Shown here piece after piece: positions 59,231 through 64,000 of a stretch of 64,000 nt of DNA. The notes under the pieces were generated by a model. It did not search any database and was not told the origin of the DNA. It saw nothing but the letters and a program-made list of their open reading frames with translations. Positions within the stretch are counted from its first letter, which is position 1. Every line of letters begins with the position of its first letter. The DNA lies in the NCBI GenBank assembly GCA_017937485.1, contig JAGBDN010000106.1, positions 24,275 to 88,274 of the forward strand, written 5' to 3'. The DNA is from Thermoguttaceae bacterium (lineage in GTDB: Bacteria; Planctomycetota; Planctomycetia; Pirellulales; Thermoguttaceae). The translations under genes were made by a program, and so were the position numbers.

Positions 59231-59938
59231 TTAGAGTTCCTTAATGAAGATGTTGCGCCAACGGATTTCGCCGCCGTGCGTTTGGAGTTGGATCGGGCCG
59301 GTCGGCGGAACCGGTTTGCTGCGATCCCACGTGTATTCCATCACCGTGTCTTTGACCGTTTGTTTGCCGTTGAGCCAAACGTTGACGACGTCGTCTTTCA
59401 TCGTAATGCGAACCGTGTTCCATTCGCCGAACGGTTTGTCGGCGTAAACCAACGGCATGCGCGCGTTCTTTTGATTGTTCCACAGCGCGCCGGAACCTTT
59501 GTCCGCGCCGAGGTTCCACTTGCCGCCCTCTTTCGTCGTGTCCCAAATTTGGACTTGCGGGTTGCCGCGGAGATAAATGCCGCTGTCGGCCTTCGCGACC
59601 GTTTTGTATTCGAGGCGGAGTTCGAAGTCCTTGTAGAATTTTTCGGTCGACGCGTACGGGCCGTTCCCGTCGTTGACGAGTTCGCCGTTTTCAATCGTCC
59701 AGCATTTTTCAAATTCGGCTTGGTGTTTCGCGTAGAAATCGGCGCGCTCGGCGTCGGTCATCTCGAGCAACGGGTACGGATGGAAGTCGCGTTTGCACGG
59801 TTTCCAGCCGGTCAGGTCTTTGCCGTTGAAGAGTTGAACGAACCCTTCCGGGCATTTCGACGCGTCGTCTTGAGCGAACGACGGAAGAGCGCAAGCAAAC
59901 GCCAACAACGCGGCGCCAAAAGCGAAGAATTTCGACAT
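59231..59938 (-). CDS. DUF1080 secreted 3-keto-disaccharide-hydrolase-like protein
   Basis: 235 aa from the ATG at 59938 (GGGAG upstream). Signal peptide to about residue 22. A single LamG-like beta-sandwich: 'FVQLFNGKDLTGWKPCKR', 'CWTIENGELVNDGNGPYA', 'FELRLEYKTVAKADSGIYLR' and 'GPIQLQTHGGEIRWRNIFIK'. These are the DUF1080 landmarks. The family includes 3-keto-glycoside hydrolases and is expanded in planctomycetes. Probably periplasmic. Confidence 0.85.
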   Translation of the reverse strand: MSKFFAFGAALLAFACALPSFAQDDASKCPEGFVQLFNGKDLTGWKPCKRDFHPYPLLEMTDAERADFYAKHQAEFEKCWTIENGELVNDGNGPYASTEKFYKDFELRLEYKTVAKADSGIYLRGNPQVQIWDTTKEGGKWNLGADKGSGALWNNQKNARMPLVYADKPFGEWNTVRITMKDDVVNVWLNGKQTVKDTVMEYTWDRSKPVPPTGPIQLQTHGGEIRWRNIFIKEL

Positions 59939-60248
59939 TTTCGGTCTCCCAAAAAATTTCCGATGAATTAGCGAATCGCCGACCCAAAAGCGCGTCGGCT
60001 CGAACGCCTTTATTGTAACCGACGCGCCGCCGAAAGTCAAACGCCGTCCGCAAATTCGCGACGTTTTTTCCAAAATAACGCCGCCGCCGTCCGCAAAATC
60101 GGCTCGACCGACGTCTTTTCGCCAACTTCGCCATTTTCGCGTTTTGACGTTAACAACGCGCCGCCAAGAAACGCCGAAACGGACGGTCGCGACCGCTTTC
60201 GAAAAGCCGACGCAAACCGTCCGTTCGCAAGGCGTTAAACCGCCGAAA
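59939..60248. other. 310-nt gap with inverted repeat
   Basis: ACGGACGGT (60179-60187) and ACCGTCCGT (60216-60224) enclose a nested CTTTCGAAAAG hairpin downstream of the ABC permease gene. It may stabilise the 3' end or act as a weak terminator. Confidence 0.4.
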
Positions 60249-61592
60249 TTATTCGTGGCGCAACGCTTCGATCGGGTCCATCTTCGCGGCGCGAATCGCC
60301 GGGTAGACGCCGAACACGACGCCGATGATAATCGAAATCATAAACGCCAACGGAACCGACCAGTAAACGATGATCGGCTTCAATTCTTGCACGATCGGCG
60401 GCAAACTCGCGATCAAGTCCGGATTCGCGCGCTTGATCACGCCCATCGCGAACGTCGTCGCCGGGGAACACGTCAAGCCGACCAAAACGCCCAACCCGCC
60501 GCCGACGACCGACAACACGATCGTTTCGATCAGGAACTGGCGCACAATGTCGCCGCGTTTGGCGCCGAGCGCGCGTCGAATCCCGATTTCCCGGGTGCGC
60601 TCCGTAACCGTCGCCAACATAATGTTCATAATCCCGATGCCGCCGACGACCAGCGAAATCCCGGCGATCAGCCCCATAAAGACGTTGAACATCATTCGCG
60701 TCGTCTTCGCCTGCTCGAGCAACTCGAGCGGAACCGTAACGCCGTAATCCTCGAACTTCGTGTGGTAGTCGTCCAACGTCATCTTGATGAGGTCGGCGGT
60801 CTCCATAACGGACGCGACGTCTTTCACCTTCAACGTAATTTGTTTCAGCTGAACCGTTTCGCCTTCCATCGAGCCGCTGCGACGAACGACGACCGTGTCG
60901 CCGACGCGCGTCTCCATCGTCTTAAGCGGGATGTAAACGTCGAACGAATAGTCCTCCGACTTCATCGACGACCCGATCGCCGCCGACGGATCGCGAGACT
61001 GCGCGACGCCGATCACTCGGTAAAAATAGTTCTCGCCGACGCGAATCAACTTCCCGATCGGCTCCTCGTAGGGGAACAATTTTTCCGCGACGCCGGCGCC
61101 TAAAACGCAATAGTCGCGCGCTTCGTCGTTCTCTTGGTCGTTGAAAAAGCGCCCGTCGAACATCGCGATCTTCACCACGTCGACATAGGAGGGCGTGCAA
61201 CCGACCAAACGCCCGTCGATTTTGCGGCTTCCGTTTTGGAACGTCTCTTGGAAGTCCTTCAACGGCGCGGCTTTAATTACCGTCGGAATCGTTTCGGTCA
61301 AGCGTTCGTAGTCGGCGCGCGTCAGACCGTATTCCGGGAACTGCATACGCCCGCCCCCGCCGCCGGCGGAAAGCGCTTCGTTTGGCGGCTTGATCGTGCT
61401 GACGATAATGTTGTCGGCGCCTAAACTCTCGATCTGTTCTTGAGCTTTACGGCTGATCCCTTCGCCGATGGCGAGGAGCCAAATAACGCTGGCGACGCCG
61501 ATGAAAATCCCCAAAACGGTCAACAGCGACCGCATCGGGTGCAAATAAAGGCTTTTGACCCCCGATTGGAGGGTTCGCAACGCGTGTCTCAT
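60249..61592 (-). CDS. MacB/LolC-type ABC transporter permease
   Basis: 447 aa. N-terminal transmembrane segment 'HPMRSLLTVLGIFIGVASVI', a large periplasmic domain (about 60-305), and three C-terminal membrane helices with 'GGIGIMNIMLATVTERTREI' and 'GIRRALGAKRGDIVRQFLIE', typical of MacB permeases. It probably exports a lipoprotein, peptide or macrolide-like substrate. No MacA-type periplasmic adaptor is next to it. The ATPase gene is 129 nt upstream. Confidence 0.85.
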   Translation of the reverse strand: MRHALRTLQSGVKSLYLHPMRSLLTVLGIFIGVASVIWLLAIGEGISRKAQEQIESLGADNIIVSTIKPPNEALSAGGGGGRMQFPEYGLTRADYERLTETIPTVIKAAPLKDFQETFQNGSRKIDGRLVGCTPSYVDVVKIAMFDGRFFNDQENDEARDYCVLGAGVAEKLFPYEEPIGKLIRVGENYFYRVIGVAQSRDPSAAIGSSMKSEDYSFDVYIPLKTMETRVGDTVVVRRSGSMEGETVQLKQITLKVKDVASVMETADLIKMTLDDYHTKFEDYGVTVPLELLEQAKTTRMMFNVFMGLIAGISLVVGGIGIMNIMLATVTERTREIGIRRALGAKRGDIVRQFLIETIVLSVVGGGLGVLVGLTCSPATTFAMGVIKRANPDLIASLPPIVQELKPIIVYWSVPLAFMISIIIGVVFGVYPAIRAAKMDPIEALRHE

Positions 61593-61721
61593 AATTTCGC
61601 TTCTATTTTCAAACGCGACGCCGTCTTCGCGCTCAACGTTGTTAACATTGTTAGCGCTTTTAACGTTTTTAACGCTTTGGCGACGCCGCTTAACGCTTTA
61701 TTTTCGGCGCCCTAACGACGC

Positions 61722-62495
61722 TCAAACGAGCGCGTCCGGACGCTTCGGCGGCGGGTCGTTCGGGCGCAAACGAACGTCCGACTCGATCAAACCGTCGCGG
61801 AGGCGAACGATGCGCTTGCTCCGCGCCCCGACGTCGTCTTCGTGCGTAACCAAAATGATCGTGCGGCCTTGCGCGTTCAGTTCGTCGAGAAGATCCAAAA
61901 TTTCCGCCGTCGTTTTCGAGTCGAGGTTCCCGGTCGGTTCGTCGGCGAGGATAAAATAAGGGTCGTTGACCAACGAACGAGCGATGGCGACGCGCTGTTG
62001 TTGACCGCCGGAAAGTTGCGTCGGACGGTGGTTTAAGCGTTGGCTCAACCCGACCAGATTCGCCAGCTCGACGCAACGTTTGCGGGAGCGGAGGTTCGCG
62101 TTCCGTTGGTAAAAGAGCGGCACTTCGATGTTTTCGATGACCGTCAGCTGTTGAATCAGGTTGTACGATTGAAAAACGAAACCGATTCGCGACGCGCGGA
62201 TTTCCGAAAGGCTGTCGTCGTCGAGCGACGTAACGTCGTCGCGACCGAGCCAAATCTTCCCGCTCGTCGGACGGTCGAGACAGCCGAGGAGGTTCAGCAT
62301 CGTCGACTTCCCGGAACCGGACGCGCCCATAATCGCGACGTAGTCCCCCTGCGGCACTTCCAAGTCGACGCCGCGTAGCGCGTAAACCGTTTCGCCTTTG
62401 AGAACGTACTCGCGCTTGACGCCGGTTAGCTTCGCCGCGAAAAATTGGCCCGATTCGTCGACCGGGTTCGCATTTTTGTTCTTATAATCTTTCAT
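61722..62495 (-). CDS. ABC transporter ATPase (MacB/LolD type)
   Basis: 257 aa. Walker A GASGSGKST (residues 57-65), Q-loop 'FVFQSYNLIQ', signature 'LSGGQQQRVAIARSL', Walker B 'FILADEPTGNLDS' and switch His 'LVTHEDD'. Residues 1-20 are a short polar lead. It forms the energy-coupling half of the exporter with the downstream permease. Confidence 0.9.
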   Translation of the reverse strand: MKDYKNKNANPVDESGQFFAAKLTGVKREYVLKGETVYALRGVDLEVPQGDYVAIMGASGSGKSTMLNLLGCLDRPTSGKIWLGRDDVTSLDDDSLSEIRASRIGFVFQSYNLIQQLTVIENIEVPLFYQRNANLRSRKRCVELANLVGLSQRLNHRPTQLSGGQQQRVAIARSLVNDPYFILADEPTGNLDSKTTAEILDLLDELNAQGRTIILVTHEDDVGARSKRIVRLRDGLIESDVRLRPNDPPPKRPDALV

Positions 62496-62624
62496 CGTTA
62501 TCGTTTTCGTTCGACCAAGCGCCGCCTCGTCGACGGGCTTAAGTCGCGCAAAAGAGCGGGAAAGAGGAAAAAGAACGGTCGGACTCGACGTTTTCGCGCC
62601 GAGTCCGCCGCGCCGACGGTTCGA

Positions 62625-64000
62625 TTAACGTCCGGGCGGGCCGCCGGGGCCTCCTCCGAAACCGCCCGGGCCGCCGGGGCCGCCGCCGTTTCCGCCGGCG
62701 GCGCTAAAAAGCGAACCGGCGACTTCGTTGACGACCGCGCAACCGGTCGCGAACTCGTTTTGCGAAACGGTCGCGTCGCCGTCGAAGTCGAACGAAGCGG
62801 CGTAAAGGGCGAGCGCTTGCTTCAAGTTTTTCGCGTCGGCGAGGGTCGCCGGAAGTTCCGGCGCTTGCGGCGCTTCCGCCGTTTCGGCTTCGGCGCCCGG
62901 ACGCGGGCCGCGTTGTTCGGCGGCGTTCAATTTCGTCGCGAGTTCGTCGACCGCGACGCTTCCGTCGGCGTCTTCGTCGCAATCGGCGAAGAGTTCGTCG
63001 CCGACTTTATTTTCGCCGGCGTCTTGGAAGGTTTTGCGGTCGCTGAAGAAGCCGATCACGAACTCGGTCGGCTTGAGCGCGCCGTCGCCGTCGGCGTCCC
63101 AATCGTCGAAGAGCGGGATGAAGGCGGAGTAGTCGACCGTCGCTTGTTGAATCGGCGCGGCGACTTCGGTTTCGTCGACCGGGTCGAGCGCGTCGACGGC
63201 GGCGACTTCTTCCGCTTCCGGCGTTTCGGCGTTCTCGACGGTCGTTTGCGGCGCGACGACGATTTCGCTCGAATTCGGGAAAATTTGCGCGAAGATTTCG
63301 TTCGAATCTTGCGCAAGGAACTCCAAGCCTTCGCGGGTAATGTCGGCGCCGCGATTGTCGGACGCGTCGACGTTTTCGCGAACGTACTTGCTCCAATCGA
63401 CGGAATCCCAATACGCGACGCGTTCGAGCGGATCGGCGTCGGAGTCGCCGCGGAGCGTTTTGATTTCTTCGATCAGCGCGGCGATTTTCGCTTCGTCCGG
63501 CGTTTCGAGGCGGCGCAACACGCCGATTTCCTCTTGACGGCGAACGATTTCGCTTTGACGGCGAGCGACGCGCGCTTGCAACGCGGAGACTTTCGACTTC
63601 ACCGCGCCGAGAAGCTCGTGTTGCATCTCCATCACCGAACGGTTGAAGAAGCCTTGAATCGCGGCGATTTTCGCGGAGCGTTCGAGGCGTTTTTCGATCG
63701 TTTGCGCGAATTCGGCCGCTTCCGCTTGACGGCGCGCCGCCGCTTCCGGATCGTCCGCCGCGCCGCCGGGCCCGCGCATACCGCCGGGTCGACCGCCGCC
63801 CATCGCTCGGAATTGCGCGATCATTTCCGGCGTAATATTGGCCGGCATACCGCCGGGCATACCGCCGGGAGGGCCGCCCGCGCCGGGGCCGCCGTCGTAG
63901 TCCACGCCCATGCCGCCGCCTGCGTCGATGTATTCTATGTCGAATCCCATGTTGCGCAGCTGCACGTAGAACTGTGATGCCTCGCGTATGGCGGTTTTTA
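62625..64000 (-). CDS. EF-hand protein, 5' part probably chimeric
   Basis: The frame is open to the window edge. From the C-terminus: a Gly/Pro tail (GGPGGFGGGPGGPPGR), then three EF-hand loops (DDWDADGDGALKPTEF, ADCDEDADGSVAVDEL, FDFDGDATVSQNEF), a coiled coil (about 63500-63700) and an N-terminal Gly/Pro/Met-rich segment. EF-hand proteins like this are common planctomycete secreted proteins. No signal peptide is visible. The DNA past 63891 reads as arginine decarboxylase, so the true N-terminus is probably missing. Confidence 0.65.
   Translation of the reverse strand, partial: KTAIREASQFYVQLRNMGFDIEYIDAGGGMGVDYDGGPGAGGPPGGMPGGMPANITPEMIAQFRAMGGGRPGGMRGPGGAADDPEAAARRQAEAAEFAQTIEKRLERSAKIAAIQGFFNRSVMEMQHELLGAVKSKVSALQARVARRQSEIVRRQEEIGVLRRLETPDEAKIAALIEEIKTLRGDSDADPLERVAYWDSVDWSKYVRENVDASDNRGADITREGLEFLAQDSNEIFAQIFPNSSEIVVAPQTTVENAETPEAEEVAAVDALDPVDETEVAAPIQQATVDYSAFIPLFDDWDADGDGALKPTEFVIGFFSDRKTFQDAGENKVGDELFADCDEDADGSVAVDELATKLNAAEQRGPRPGAEAETAEAPQAPELPATLADAKNLKQALALYAASFDFDGDATVSQNEFATGCAVVNEVAGSLFSAAGGNGGGPGGPGGFGGGPGGPPGR
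63891..64000 (-). pseudogene. speA: SpeA (arginine decarboxylase) fragment joined in frame
   Basis: The last 110 bases encode 'KTAIREASQFYVQLRNMGFD' followed by 'IEYIDAGGGMGVDYDG', which matches the core of biosynthetic arginine decarboxylase (E. coli SpeA: 'ARFYVELHKLGV..IQCFDVGGGLGVDYEG'). Codons such as ATA, GTG and TCA are almost absent elsewhere in this window. Most likely an assembly chimera rather than a real gene fusion. Confidence 0.6.

Noticed and set aside
1..64000. CRISPR arrays, retron or reverse transcriptase, insertion sequences, rRNA
   Set aside because: No regularly spaced direct repeats, no RT or transposase motif and no rRNA segment were seen on either strand.
62625..64000. 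Genuine fusion of arginine decarboxylase and EF-hand protein
   Set aside because: The codon usage break and the low-complexity join favour an assembly artefact; kept as a finding because reads could settle it.

Overview
The window is 64 kb of chromosome from a member of the Planctomycetota. It most resembles the anaerobic, animal-associated Pirellulales/Thermoguttaceae type, but that finer placement is inference. The evidence is family content: a DUF1559 prepilin-like protein, a DUF1080 secreted hydrolase, an FAD_oxidored protein with a golvesin-like tail, a DUF1570-like metallopeptidase, Gram-negative envelope genes (LpxC, Skp/OmpH-like), and a planctomycete-style tyrosine recombinase with Gln in place of the box-II His. 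Coding DNA is rich in GCG, TCG, ACG and GTC codons. Many promoters have readable sigma70-like boxes and many genes have AGGAG-type ribosome binding sites.

Region 1 (1 to about 14.9 kb) is an integrated mobile element next to tRNA-Arg(UCG). Two leftward cargo genes look defence-related: a truncated HsdR-N-like restriction gene and a nucleoside-deoxyribosyltransferase/TIR-fold protein. Then come an XRE repressor and a symmetrical divergent operator-promoter. A rightward early operon follows: a sigma region-2-like protein, many small unknowns, two possible DUF2829/Tad2-like proteins, a Sak4-type ATPase, a DUF669 SSB-like protein, RusA, an SF2 helicase, a PrimPol-DUF3987 replication protein, an AlpA/Xis-type factor and the integrase. 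No capsid, terminase or tail gene is visible, so the element looks like a phage satellite or replicating integrative element. Its left end is outside the window.

Region 2 (15 to 31.6 kb) holds polysaccharide-degradation and housekeeping genes: a metallopeptidase, a GH97 glycosidase, a heparinase II/III-type lyase, MetY, AcpS, two CPBP proteases, HemL, a porin-like protein, a TauE/SafE exporter and a metallophosphoesterase.

Region 3 (31.7 to 41.5 kb) holds a large secreted protein of unknown family, then an envelope group (Skp/OmpH-like chaperone, LpxC, a Gfo/Idh/MocA oxidoreductase), a Tat-exported PHP-domain protein and a polysaccharide flippase.

Region 4 (41.9 to 53.9 kb) holds a BspA-like LRR protein, a lipoprotein, a DUF1559 pseudopilin and a secreted FAD oxidoreductase. 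These are followed by a sulfur/redox group: a CoA-disulfide-reductase/rhodanese/TusA/DsrE2 fusion behind a consensus promoter with an ArsR-type operator, a DUF134 regulator, a C_GCAxxG_C_C protein and a MgtC/DUF4010 membrane protein.

Region 5 (54 to 64 kb) holds a secreted unknown, an orphan trpB with a possible 42-codon partner, a TPR-like membrane protein, a DUF1080 hydrolase with tandem terminator repeats, a MacB/LolD-type ABC exporter and an EF-hand protein. The last 110 bases read, in frame, as a piece of arginine decarboxylase (SpeA) with foreign codon usage, so the right end of the contig is probably a chimera.
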